Source: Nocardioides sp. Root1257 (GTDB lineage Bacteria; Actinomycetota; Actinomycetes; Propionibacteriales; Nocardioidaceae). Taken from it: a stretch of DNA of 64,000 nucleotides. Below, in pieces: positions 40,330-49,013 of the stretch; position 1 is the first letter of the stretch, and every line of letters starts with the position of its first letter. A program made the translations under genes and the position numbers. The DNA lies in NCBI RefSeq assembly GCF_001425175.1, contig NZ_LMDV01000001.1:1075454-1139453 (forward strand), in the 5' to 3' direction. The notes below the pieces were generated by a model. That model searched no databases. It had not been told where the DNA came from and worked only from the letters and a program-made list of their open reading frames with translations.

Positions 40330-41804
40330 CGGCCGTGCAGGGCCGTCATGCCCTCGACGCCGACCACCCGCGCACCGGTGAAGATCCGGATCGTCTCGAC
40401 GGTGCCCTCCTCGCCGAGCCCGGAGAGACCCCAGGCCGGGCGCGGGGACATCAGGTGCAGGCTCATGATCGTCGAGCCGTTGACCTTCACCTCGCCGGCA
40501 CGCACCCGGCGCGCGAACGCCAGGGCGTGCTCGGTGTCGGTGCCGACGACGTAGCCCTCGAGGCCGTACGGCGTGCCGTTGGCCAGCGCCAGCGCCTCGG
40601 CCTCGGTCTCGTAGGTGTGGACGGTCGCGACCGGCCCGAAGATCTCCTCGACGGCCGCCTCGGCGGGCACGCCGGTGAGCAGGGTCGGGGCCAGGAAGCT
40701 GCCGGACCCGTCGGGCAGCGGGGTGCTCGCGTGGGCGGCACCGCCGGCGGCCTCGCGGGTCGCGATCTCCGCGCGCAGCCGGGCCTGGTGCACCGAGTGC
40801 ACCATCGGGCCGAGATCGGTCGCGGGGTCGAGCGGGTCGCCCACGGTCAGGCCCGCGAGCCGTTCGAGCGCGAGACCGACGACCTCGTCGGCCATCGACG
40901 CGGGCACCACCAGACGGCCGAGCGCACGGCACCACTGGCCGTTGAGCGTGGTCAGCAGGTCGACCGCGGCCTGCGCCGCGGCGGCCGGGTCGGCGTCGGG
41001 CAGCACGACGAGCGGGTTGTTGCCGCCGAGCTCGAGCTGGAGCGCCGTGAAGTCCTCGGCGCACGCGGCCGCGACGGCGCGGCCGCCGACCGCCCCGCCG
41101 GTGAACGAGACAGCGCGGACCCGGGGGTCGCGGACCAGCTGGCCGCCGACCGCCGGGCCGCCCTGGACGACCTGGAAGAGACCCGGGTCGACGTCCGCCT
41201 CGGCGAGCACCCGACTGACGACGCGCCCCAGCTCGGTGGTGCCGTACGGCGCGTACTCGCTCGGCTTGAGGATGGTCGGCGCACCCGCGGCGAGGGCGCT
41301 GGCGACCTTGTGGGCGGCCATCGGGGCGGGCGCGTTCCACGGGACCAGGCAGACGGCGGGTCCCAGCGGGAGGCGGTGCACCTCGACCTGGTTGCCGGCG
41401 TCGGACGTGTAGTCGTCGCGCAGCACGCCGTTGCGCAGCATCTGCGCGGCCAGGTGGAAGGCACCCGGCACGATCACGCCGACGATCGAGGTCTGCGTGA
41501 TCGGCACTCCCGTGGCGAACGACTCCAGCGCCGCGATCCGGGCGACCTCCTCGCCGAGCGCGGCGCCGACAGCATCGAGCACCTCGGCCCGGCGCTCGAC
41601 CGGAAGCTCGAGCCACCCACCGGCGTCGTACGCCGCCGTCGCGGCCGCGATCGCCCGGTCGACGTCGGCGGCGCTGCTGGCTGCCGCCTTGCCGAGCTCG
41701 CGACCGGTGGACGGGTCCTCCAGCACGAGGTCGAGGACCTCGCCGGGCACGGTCCACTCGCCGTCGACCAGCTGCCCCGCCTCGGGAAGCTCGATGTTCG
41801 TCAC
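40326..41804 (-). CDS. Aldehyde dehydrogenase family protein
   Basis: A 492-residue aldehyde dehydrogenase with VPWNAP, ELGGNNP and a catalytic Cys in GQWC. GTG 41804 is chosen because AGGAG lies five bases upstream; the frame continues to 41864 but that part overlaps the previous gene end. Second aldehyde dehydrogenase of the operon, about 40 percent similar in style to the one at 36753; probably a different substrate. Confidence 0.88.
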   Translation of the reverse strand: MTNIELPEAGQLVDGEWTVPGEVLDLVLEDPSTGRELGKAAASSAADVDRAIAAATAAYDAGGWLELPVERRAEVLDAVGAALGEEVARIAALESFATGVPITQTSIVGVIVPGAFHLAAQMLRNGVLRDDYTSDAGNQVEVHRLPLGPAVCLVPWNAPAPMAAHKVASALAAGAPTILKPSEYAPYGTTELGRVVSRVLAEADVDPGLFQVVQGGPAVGGQLVRDPRVRAVSFTGGAVGGRAVAAACAEDFTALQLELGGNNPLVVLPDADPAAAAQAAVDLLTTLNGQWCRALGRLVVPASMADEVVGLALERLAGLTVGDPLDPATDLGPMVHSVHQARLRAEIATREAAGGAAHASTPLPDGSGSFLAPTLLTGVPAEAAVEEIFGPVATVHTYETEAEALALANGTPYGLEGYVVGTDTEHALAFARRVRAGEVKVNGSTIMSLHLMSPRPAWGLSGLGEEGTVETIRIFTGARVVGVEGMTALHGR

Positions 41805-41860
41805 GCCGCTCCTACTTCTTTCTCTACCCTCGGCTTCACTTCGTTTCTGTACCGATGGCT

Positions 41861-43159
41861 TCACTTCGTGAAGCTGTCAGTGGTCGTCAGACCGGCCCAG
41901 CCCTCGTGCTCGACGATCATCTTCGCCAGGTCGAGCTTGCCGCGCTCGGCCGGGAAGGCCTGGACCAGCCCCATGGCAGTGTCGCGGATCGCGCGGCCGA
42001 TCGGGTTGCCCATCAGCGCACCGGACGTCCCGCACATCTTGAGCGCCGCGAGGGCGACCTCGTGGGAGTGCTCGCAGATGGCGCCCTTGGCGAGCTTCCA
42101 GCTCTGGACGACCTCCTCCTTCGGGAGGATCGGCGGGTCGCTGGCCTCGAGCTCGATCTGCCGGCGCAGCCACAGGTGCGCCTCGGCCAGCTGCTGCTCG
42201 CCGTCGCCGATCAGCACCTGGTGCATCGGGCTGGACGCGATCGGCTTGCCGGTGTCGGCGAAGGTCGCGGCCATCGTCCGGCCCATCGCGTAGTCCCACA
42301 CGCCCTGGGCGATGCCGGCGTAGATCGCCGCGATGGCGATCTGGTTGCCGACCCACGAGCCGCGTGACATCGACGTCGCCCGCGTGAACGCACCGGGCAC
42401 CGCCAGCGACAGCTCGTCGGGCACGAAGCAGTCCTCGAGGACCAGGCCGTTGTTGTCCGAGGCGCGCATGCCCAGGCCGGTCCAGGTCGCCCGCGGCCGC
42501 GAGCCCTCGGACAGCCGCGGCACCAGGAAGAGCGTGAGCGCGTCGAGGCCCTCGACGTCCTCGCGACGCGCGGTCACGAGGTAGTAGTCGGCCGAGCCGG
42601 AGAGGCAGCCGAACGACTTCTCGCCGTTGAGCACCCAGCCACCCTCGGCGCGGGTCGCGGTCGTGCGGATCAGCACGTTGGCGTTGGAGGCCTTGACCGC
42701 CTCGCTCGCGAAGTTGCCGATCGCCTTCTTGTCGGTGCCCATCAGGTGCAGCACCTTCTCGGCGAAGGCGCGTACGGCCGGCGCCTCGTCCTCGTCGTAC
42801 AGCCCCGCCTCGAGCGCCGCCAGCGGCAGCAGGCCGCGCGAGGACGACGAGCAGTGGAAGAAGAACGCCAGCGCGGTGGACCCGCAGACGGTGCCGAGCG
42901 TGTACGTCGTGGCCGCGAGGTCACGCAGCCCGCCACCCAGGCCGCCGTACTCCTCGGGCACGACGAGCCCGAGGAGACCCGCGTCGCCGAGCAGCTTGAG
43001 GTGCCCCTCGGGGAGGGAGCCGGCCTCGTCGGCCGCCTCGGCCGCGGCCGCGATCACCGGCAGCACCGACTCGACCCGCAGCGCGCGCTCGCGCTCCGCC
43101 TCGGTGAGGTCGGGCAGGAGGTGCTCCGCCGTGATGCGTGCGGTCGTCCGTGCCGTCAT
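41861..43159 (-). CDS. Acyl-CoA-dehydrogenase-fold flavin monooxygenase
   Basis: A 432-residue protein of the ACAD fold. Near the C-terminus the usual catalytic Glu-Gly-Thr segment is replaced, so it is probably not a true acyl-CoA dehydrogenase but a two-component FMN-dependent monooxygenase of the DszC/HsaA type. Its gene is preceded by a flavin reductase gene (ATGA overlap), the usual partner supplying reduced flavin. Likely hydroxylates an aromatic or heterocyclic intermediate. Length is normal for the group. Confidence 0.8.
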   Translation of the reverse strand: MTARTTARITAEHLLPDLTEAERERALRVESVLPVIAAAAEAADEAGSLPEGHLKLLGDAGLLGLVVPEEYGGLGGGLRDLAATTYTLGTVCGSTALAFFFHCSSSSRGLLPLAALEAGLYDEDEAPAVRAFAEKVLHLMGTDKKAIGNFASEAVKASNANVLIRTTATRAEGGWVLNGEKSFGCLSGSADYYLVTARREDVEGLDALTLFLVPRLSEGSRPRATWTGLGMRASDNNGLVLEDCFVPDELSLAVPGAFTRATSMSRGSWVGNQIAIAAIYAGIAQGVWDYAMGRTMAATFADTGKPIASSPMHQVLIGDGEQQLAEAHLWLRRQIELEASDPPILPKEEVVQSWKLAKGAICEHSHEVALAALKMCGTSGALMGNPIGRAIRDTAMGLVQAFPAERGKLDLAKMIVEHEGWAGLTTTDSFTK

Positions 43160-44445
43160 CCTGCGGCTCCTACGTGGTGTGGTGCGGGGACCGTCGCGGC
43201 CAGGGCGGCCCCGCGGGGTGGGTCGATCGAGGGGGTCAGCGAGACCCTGAGGGTGTCGGCGATCAGGCCGACCTGCGCGGCATCGGCCGGAGTGTCGACG
43301 TCGAGCTCGCCGAGCAGTCGCACGAGGTCCTCGGTCGCGACCGCGCCGTCGAGACCGGCGAGCGTGGTGTTGAAGTGGTGGACGCCGCTCTTCAGCGCGG
43401 TCAGCGCCTTGACCAGCCCCAGCCGGTCCCGGTCGCCGAGCCGGGCCCGCAGCGGCACGGGCCGGGCGAGGCCGACCGCCTCCTGCAGCACGGCCCGCAC
43501 CTGGAGCGGCGTCGCCGCACCCTGGCTGTCGGACATGCCGATCTCCAGCACCCGCTCGGCCGAGAAGCCCGCGACCGCGGCCAGCACCGCGTCGACCCGG
43601 TCATCGGCGAAGGCGTTGCGGACGATCACCGAGACGCGGTCCTGGTGCCCGTCGATGACACGGCGGACGTGGTCGACCGCGCCGGGGACCAGCGGGTCCA
43701 CCGCGATCTCGACCACGTCGACGTCGATCTCGAGGGCGAGCTCGAGCTGCTCGCGGGTGGCGACCAGGGCGCTCGCGCCGGCGGCGAGGGGCTCGGGCAC
43801 GACGACCGGGCTCCCGTCGTTGCGGCTCAGGTCGAGCACCCGCACCCGCACCCCGCTCGCAGCGACCTCGCGGGCCGTCTGCTGGACGAACTCCTCGGGG
43901 TGCTCTCGGCCGCGCAGCGCGGCGACGACCCCGCCGTCGGCGAGGGTCGCGACGTCCGGGAGCACGTCCGCGAACTGGCCCCAGCCGCGGGAGTGGAAGA
44001 GCAGGGGCGCCGTACGCCGCGCGGCGTGCCCCGCGACCACCTCGCCCACGAAGATGGTGTGGTCGCCGCCGGGGTACTCGTGCAGCACCCGGCAGTCCAG
44101 CCACCCGAGCGCCGAGTCGAGCAGGCGTACGCCGGTCTCCGCGGTCGTCCACGCCTCGCCCGCGAAGCGGTCCTCGAGGCCCGGCACCATGCCGGCGAAG
44201 CGGCGGGCGACCTCGGCCTGGTCCTTGGCGAGCACGTTGATGCCGAAGACGCCGGCGCCCGAGATCAGCCCGTGGGAGTAGAGGCGCCGGTCGAGGCAGA
44301 CCGAGACGAGCGGCGGGTCCAGGCTGACGCTCGAGAACGAGCTCGCCGTCATCCCGTGGTGCGCGCCGTCCACCAGCGTCGTCACCACCGTGACACCGCT
44401 CGGCCACTGGGCCATGACGTCCCGGAACGTTGCAGGGTCGACCAT
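43156..44445 (-). CDS. Flavin reductase fused to a degenerate HMG-CoA-lyase-like domain
   Basis: A 429-residue protein. Residues about 1-165 are a flavin reductase (WPSGVTVVTT, SSFSSVSLDPPLV, and a GDHTIFVGEVV segment). The remaining 260 residues look like an HMG-CoA lyase-type TIM barrel: GMSDSQGAATPLQV (like the G.ADT.G..TP segment) and GVHHFNTTLAGLDGAVATEDLV (like the GLGG..ATEDLV segment). The metal-binding HxHN of true lyases is replaced by a segment without His, so the domain is probably inactive or repurposed. GAGG upstream of ATG 44445. First gene of the operon; site F is about 25 bases away. Confidence 0.75.
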   Translation of the reverse strand: MVDPATFRDVMAQWPSGVTVVTTLVDGAHHGMTASSFSSVSLDPPLVSVCLDRRLYSHGLISGAGVFGINVLAKDQAEVARRFAGMVPGLEDRFAGEAWTTAETGVRLLDSALGWLDCRVLHEYPGGDHTIFVGEVVAGHAARRTAPLLFHSRGWGQFADVLPDVATLADGGVVAALRGREHPEEFVQQTAREVAASGVRVRVLDLSRNDGSPVVVPEPLAAGASALVATREQLELALEIDVDVVEIAVDPLVPGAVDHVRRVIDGHQDRVSVIVRNAFADDRVDAVLAAVAGFSAERVLEIGMSDSQGAATPLQVRAVLQEAVGLARPVPLRARLGDRDRLGLVKALTALKSGVHHFNTTLAGLDGAVATEDLVRLLGELDVDTPADAAQVGLIADTLRVSLTPSIDPPRGAALAATVPAPHHVGAAG

Positions 44446-44468
44446 CGCACACCTCCTTTCGGTAGAGA

Positions 44469-44480
44469 ATATACAATATC
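44469..44480 (+). promoter_or_regulatory. Candidate operator, site F, between oxygenase operon and GntR gene
   Basis: Reads ATATACAATATC, close to sites A and C. It lies between the minus operon start (44445) and the plus-strand GntR gene (44586). TACAAT at 44472-44477 is a plausible plus-strand -10, and minus-strand TATTCT is one for the operon. A regulator binding here would control itself and the operon. Confidence 0.6.
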
Positions 44481-44585
44481 GGATAGGTACTGGCGCAAGC
44501 CGTTCGGGACAATCGCCCCGCGGACATGCCACGATTGCCACCGGCCGACGTGATGTCGGTCCGTCGAACCGAGGAGAGAGCCCGC

Positions 44586-45302
44586 ATGGCCCGCACCCCC
44601 CGCACGGGAGCACCGGTCCGCCCGATCGCCCACCTGTCGCTGGTCGACCGCGTCACCGACGAGCTGCACCGCGCGATCCTGAACGGCGACATCAAGCCCG
44701 GAGCGGCGGTCTCGATCGTGGAGCTCTGCGAGCAGTTCGACGTCAGCCACATCCCGGTGCGCGAGGCGCTGCGCCGCCTGGAGAGCGAGGGGCTGGTCAG
44801 CCTCCGCCCCGGCCGCTCCGCCCTGGTCGCGTCACTGAGCCCGGAGGACCTCGCCGACATCTACCGGCTGCGGCGGGTCATCGAGGGTGACCTCACCGTG
44901 CGGGCGATGGAGCGGATGACCCCGGAGCGGCTCGAGCAGGCACAGGTCGCGCTCGACGAGTACGCCGAGATCGAGCGCGAGCCCTCGGCGCTGGCCGCGG
45001 CCCACCACGCGTTCCACGCCGCGATCCTCGACGACGTCACCGGCTCCGTGGACCGCCGCGTGCTCGAGATCCTGTGGCACTCGGCCGACCGCTACCTGCA
45101 CCTGCTCATGGACAACCTGGACCGCGCTCCCGAGACGACCGAGGCCCGCATCGCCGAGCACCGCGCGCTCCTGGACCTCGCCCGGGACGGCAAGGTCGAC
45201 GAGCTGCGCGACGCCTGGATCGCCCACCTCGACAGCAGCGAGGAGGCCCTCCGGCAGGCGCTCGAGCGGCAGCCGGAGTCGACCGAGGCCGCCCGCGCCT
45301 AG
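44586..45302 (+). CDS. GntR-family regulator, FCD-type
   Basis: A 238-residue regulator. The N-terminal winged HTH (about 20-75, with IPVREALRRLESEG) and a C-terminal FCD domain (LRRVIEGDL onward, His-rich metal/ligand site near 140-144) are standard. ATG 44586 is chosen because GAGGAGAG lies upstream. Such repressors often control the adjacent catabolic operon and release DNA on binding a pathway acid. It sits next to motif site F and is the only specific regulator in the cluster, so it is the best candidate to bind the eight-site motif; this is inference. Confidence 0.9.
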   Translation: MARTPRTGAPVRPIAHLSLVDRVTDELHRAILNGDIKPGAAVSIVELCEQFDVSHIPVREALRRLESEGLVSLRPGRSALVASLSPEDLADIYRLRRVIEGDLTVRAMERMTPERLEQAQVALDEYAEIEREPSALAAAHHAFHAAILDDVTGSVDRRVLEILWHSADRYLHLLMDNLDRAPETTEARIAEHRALLDLARDGKVDELRDAWIAHLDSSEEALRQALERQPESTEAARA

Positions 45303-46939
45303 CCGCTCGCGCCGACTCCCTGGGCCTCGGCGAGCACGCCCGCCAGGTCCCACGGGCGACCGTCGACGAGGTCGGTGCCCTTGCTGACGAAGCGGTTGAC
45401 CGCGCACGCGGGACGCAGCGTCGCCACCTCGACCGCGCCGGTGGCGAGCACCGGGTCGGGGCGGCTGATGATGCCGCTGAACGGCGCGCGGTCGGGCGCC
45501 CACAGCGTGAAGTCCGTCGAGAGCGAGAAGAGCGCGCCCCCGCCGTACGCACCCTGACGGCTGGCGACGGCTACGTTGAGCCGGTTCTCGGCGGCCCGCT
45601 CGAGCAGGAGCGGGTCGAGGTCGGCGCCGGCCTGGGTGGTGAACGGCACCGCGACGACGTCCACGTCCTGGAGCGAGGCGAGCCGGAAGGTCTCGGGGTA
45701 GAGCGCGTCGTCGCCGACGACCAGGGCGAGACGCCCCCACGGCAGGTCGACCACGGCGAGCCCGTCGCCGCGCTCGGTCGCCCACGGGTGCTGCGCGCTG
45801 GCGTGCAGCTGCGTCTGCCGCAGCACGACACCGTCGGCGGAGAGCACCAGCCCGACGTGGGCGGCGCCCTCGGCCAGGCTGGTGGCGACGTACGCCGAGG
45901 TGCCGGTCAGCGCGGCGACGATCGCGGCCGGCTCGAGGTCGGCGAGCTCGGGCAGCACGACCAGGCCGGCGCCGGTGCCGAGCGCGTCAGCGAGCAGGGC
46001 GCGTACGTCGTCGCCGTCGGCCGGGCTGACGACGGCGGCGACCAGCTCGTCGGCGCCTGCCTCGCGCTGCCGGCCCCGGGGTGCCTGCAGGATCGGGCCG
46101 TAGAGCTCCGGGCGGCGCGCGCCCATCACGTCGGTGCCGTCGGGGCGGCTCTTGTCGTCGGCGCGCGCCACGTCGATGTCGGCGACGACCACCGCCTCGC
46201 CGGTGCGCGGCGCCAGCGCGACCACGGTGCCGTCGGGCGCCACGATCTGGCTCTCCCCCGCGCCGTGCAGCATCTCGACCGGCACACCCACCCGCTCGGC
46301 GACCGTCTCGATGCTGCGGGCGGGCACCAGGGGGCCGACCTTGTTGGCGGCGACGACCCAGACCCGGTTCTCGACCGCGCGCACCGGCACGTGCAGGGAC
46401 GCCTCGTCGAGCGCGAAGGAGTTCAGGCTGTTGAGCAGCACCTGGGCGCCGCCGACGGCGAGCATCCTCGGTGTCTCGTTGATGACGCCGTCCATGCAGG
46501 AGTAGAGGCCGACCCGGCCGAACTCGACGTCGACGACCGGCGACGGCGCGACGGCCGGGTCGAGGTGGTCGCGCTCGCTGCCCATCAGGACCTGCTTGTC
46601 GGTGACCACCAGGATCTCGCCCTCGGGCGAGAAGAGGATGTTGCTGCCGGTCGTCCGGCCGTCCTCGCGGGCCAGCGTGCAGTTGGCCATCAGGTGGATC
46701 GCGTGCTCGCGGGCCTTGGCGGCGAGCGCCGTGACGAACGGCCCGTCGAGGGTCTGCGCCATCCGCCGGGCGTGCTCACGCCCGTCGTACCAGGAGACGT
46801 GGTTGCAGAACTCGGGCAGCACGACGACCCGGGCGCCCTCGCCGGCCGCGCGGTCGATCATCCGCAGGCAGGTCGCGAGGTTGTCCTCGACGTCCTCGGA
46901 CACGGCGAACTGGACGGCGGCCACACGCACGATCGACAT
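45299..46939 (-). CDS. Carbon-nitrogen hydrolase, tandem domains, second probably inactive
   Basis: A 546-residue protein with two nitrilase-type domains. The first has the Glu-Lys-Cys triad: Glu43 (PEFCN), Lys115 (TDKQ), Cys148 (YSCMD). The second (about 290-546) keeps the fold and an ELADLEPA segment but has Asp-Asp where the Cys is expected (VGDDALYPE). The family hydrolyses amides or nitriles; an amide from an opened N-heterocycle is a natural idea. GAGGAG precedes ATG 46939. It converges with GntR at 45302 and is divergent from the MFS gene, with site G between. Confidence 0.85.
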   Translation of the reverse strand: MSIVRVAAVQFAVSEDVEDNLATCLRMIDRAAGEGARVVVLPEFCNHVSWYDGREHARRMAQTLDGPFVTALAAKAREHAIHLMANCTLAREDGRTTGSNILFSPEGEILVVTDKQVLMGSERDHLDPAVAPSPVVDVEFGRVGLYSCMDGVINETPRMLAVGGAQVLLNSLNSFALDEASLHVPVRAVENRVWVVAANKVGPLVPARSIETVAERVGVPVEMLHGAGESQIVAPDGTVVALAPRTGEAVVVADIDVARADDKSRPDGTDVMGARRPELYGPILQAPRGRQREAGADELVAAVVSPADGDDVRALLADALGTGAGLVVLPELADLEPAAIVAALTGTSAYVATSLAEGAAHVGLVLSADGVVLRQTQLHASAQHPWATERGDGLAVVDLPWGRLALVVGDDALYPETFRLASLQDVDVVAVPFTTQAGADLDPLLLERAAENRLNVAVASRQGAYGGGALFSLSTDFTLWAPDRAPFSGIISRPDPVLATGAVEVATLRPACAVNRFVSKGTDLVDGRPWDLAGVLAEAQGVGASG

Positions 46940-46963
46940 TCACGCTCCTCTGATTCTCGGTCT

Positions 46964-46975
46964 ATATATGATCTA
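46964..46975 (+). promoter_or_regulatory. Candidate operator, site G, between amidase and MFS genes
   Basis: Reads ATATATGATCTA, identical to sites E and B. It is about 25 bases from the amidase start (46939) and 55 from the MFS start (47029). TATGAT (46967-46972) is a good plus-strand -10. One protein could control both genes. Confidence 0.6.
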
Positions 46976-47028
46976 CGCTTCAGGCCAAGCCTTGCACACC
47001 AGTCCCCCGAAGCGTAGGAGCAGGCCGG

Positions 47029-48375
47029 ATGTCGGAAGCGACCCGTGACGAGATCGAGATCGAGGCCTTCCCCGGCCGCGGACCGGTGCCCATCGACCTG
47101 ACCAAGGTCGCGCCGTTCGGGTGGTGGGCCGCGATCGTGATCGCGCTCGTCGCCTTCATCGACCGGGTCGAGTACAACCTGGTCGCCGGCGCGCTGCCCG
47201 CGATCCAGGACCACTTCGGCTTCGGCGACACCCTGGCGGGCGCGATCCCGACCGCCTCGGCGATCGCCGGCGTCATCCTGCTGCTGCCGGCCGGCCGGCT
47301 GGCAGACCGCGGCCACCGGCGCACGATCGTCGCCCTGGTCGTGCTGGCGTGGGCCGTGTGCTCGGTGGTGAGCGGCATCGCGACCACGTTCGCGGTCTTC
47401 TTCGCCAGCCGGATCCTGCTCGGCGCGGCGGGCCAGCTCTACAACCCGCCGGCCTCGAGCCTGCTCGCCGACTACTACCCGGGGTCGGCGCGCGGCAAGG
47501 CGTACGGGCTGGAGCGGGCCGGCTACTACATGGGTCTCCCGGTCGGCGTCGCCCTGGGCGGCGCGCTGGCGACGGCGGTCGGCTGGCGCGCCGTCTTCTT
47601 CATCGTGGCGGTGCCGGGCGTGCTCGTCGCACTGCTGGTCCTCACGCTGCGCGAGCCGTTGCGCGGCCTCGGCGACCGGATCGACCAGCTCCGCGGGACC
47701 ACCGACCCGGGCGGCTCCCACGAGACCGTGTCCCTGACGACGTCGATGGCGGCCGAGGCGCGCGAGGTTCTCCAGATCCGGGCGCTGCGCGGGATCATCG
47801 CCAGCCTCTCGCTGCTCTACCTCGGGCTCGGCGGGCTCTTCTACTGGCTGCCCACCCTGCTGGAGCGCACCGAGGGACTCGAGTACGACGCTGCCGCGGG
47901 CCTGGCCGGCGGGGTCGGCGGCACCGGCATCGTCATCGGCATCATCCTGGGCAGCCGGATCGGCGACCGCGGGCACGGCGTGCGGTCGGCCTGGCGACTG
48001 CGGACCGGGCTGGGCTTCCTCGCGCTCGGGGCCGTCTCGTTGACCGGGGTCGTGCTCCTGCCCGGGCTCCCGCTGCGGATGACCATGATCACCCTGGCCT
48101 GCGTGGGCTTCGCGGGCGCGATCCCGAACCTCACGGCGGCGTCCGCCGACGTGGTGCCCGCGAGCCGGCGCGGCGTCGGCTTCGCGGTCCTGCAGTTCGT
48201 GACGACGCTCGGCGGTGCGGCCGGGCCGCTGCTGATCGGCCTCACGTCCGACGCGGTCGGGTCACTCACGCTGGCAATGCTCGCGCTGCTGCCGCCGATG
48301 TTCATCACGCTCGTCGTGCTGCGCCACACGACGCGCTACTACGACGAGGACGCGGCCAGGGCCCTCGCCGGCTGA
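47029..48375 (+). CDS. MFS transporter
   Basis: A 448-residue major facilitator protein with 12 predicted membrane segments, beginning near WWAAIVIALVAFIDRVEYNLV. The conserved loop GRLADRGHRR between segments 2 and 3 is present. ATG 47029 follows a GGAG site. Substrate unknown; it shares its promoter region with the amidase gene, so export or uptake of a pathway intermediate is likely. Confidence 0.9.
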   Translation: MSEATRDEIEIEAFPGRGPVPIDLTKVAPFGWWAAIVIALVAFIDRVEYNLVAGALPAIQDHFGFGDTLAGAIPTASAIAGVILLLPAGRLADRGHRRTIVALVVLAWAVCSVVSGIATTFAVFFASRILLGAAGQLYNPPASSLLADYYPGSARGKAYGLERAGYYMGLPVGVALGGALATAVGWRAVFFIVAVPGVLVALLVLTLREPLRGLGDRIDQLRGTTDPGGSHETVSLTTSMAAEAREVLQIRALRGIIASLSLLYLGLGGLFYWLPTLLERTEGLEYDAAAGLAGGVGGTGIVIGIILGSRIGDRGHGVRSAWRLRTGLGFLALGAVSLTGVVLLPGLPLRMTMITLACVGFAGAIPNLTAASADVVPASRRGVGFAVLQFVTTLGGAAGPLLIGLTSDAVGSLTLAMLALLPPMFITLVVLRHTTRYYDEDAARALAG

Positions 48376-48380
48376 GTCCC

Positions 48381-48386
48381 TAGGCT
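48381..48386 (+). promoter_or_regulatory. Leaderless-type -10 box before the LOG gene
   Basis: TAGGCT is followed by six bases and GTG 48393, the spacing of a leaderless actinobacterial transcript (TANNNT-N6-GTG). No ribosome binding site is needed or seen. Confidence 0.5.
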
Positions 48387-48392
48387 CTCCCC

Positions 48393-48944
48393 GTGAGTCG
48401 AGACATCCGGCGGGTCGCCGTCTTCTGCGGTTCGAGCGACGGGACCGATCCCGCCTGGCGTCAGGCGGCGTACGACGTCGGCCGCGGCCTGGCCTCGCGC
48501 GGCCTCGGGCTCGTGTACGGCGGGGGCGGTGGCGGGCTGATGCGCGAGGTCTCGCAGGGCGCCCTCGACGCCGGCGGCGAGGTGATCGGCGTGATCCCTC
48601 GGTCGATGGTCGACCGCGAGTGGGGTCGGCACGACCTCACCGAGCTGCACGTCGTGCAGACCATGCACGAGCGCAAGGCGATGATGGCCGAGCTCGCCGA
48701 CGCGTTCCTCTGCCTGCCCGGCGGCCTGGGCACGCTCGAGGAGATCATCGAGGTCTGGAGCTGGCGGCACATCGGCTTCAACGACGACCCGGTCGGCTTC
48801 CTCAACACCGGCGGCTTCTGGACTCCCCTGCTCACCGCCCTCGACGGCCTCGTCGACGCCGGGTTCGTGCGCCGTACCGTGCTCGACGACGTCGTCGTCG
48901 CGGAGACGCTCGACGAGGCGCTCACCGGGCTGGCCTCGCGCTAG
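48393..48944 (+). CDS. LOG family protein (nucleoside 5'-monophosphate phosphoribohydrolase-like)
   Basis: A 183-residue Rossmann-fold protein with the PGGLGTLEE motif and GGGGGGLM region of the LOG/TIGR00730 family, which release free cytokinin base or related N6-modified adenine from nucleotides. GTG 48393 is the start and is probably leaderless. Bacterial members are often housekeeping proteins. No link to the catabolic genes is evident. Confidence 0.85.
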   Translation: MSRDIRRVAVFCGSSDGTDPAWRQAAYDVGRGLASRGLGLVYGGGGGGLMREVSQGALDAGGEVIGVIPRSMVDREWGRHDLTELHVVQTMHERKAMMAELADAFLCLPGGLGTLEEIIEVWSWRHIGFNDDPVGFLNTGGFWTPLLTALDGLVDAGFVRRTVLDDVVVAETLDEALTGLASR

Positions 48945-49001
48945 GCCCATCGGTCCTCGCACGCACGGGCGAGCCAGCGCCGTTCGCGGCGGACGCCCCG
49001 A

Positions 49002-49007
49002 TAGCGT
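49002..49007 (+). promoter_or_regulatory. Leaderless-type -10 box before the helicase gene
   Basis: TAGCGT followed by six bases and GTG 49014 (TANNNT-N6-GTG). Confidence 0.45.
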
Positions 49008-49013
49008 CCAGGG

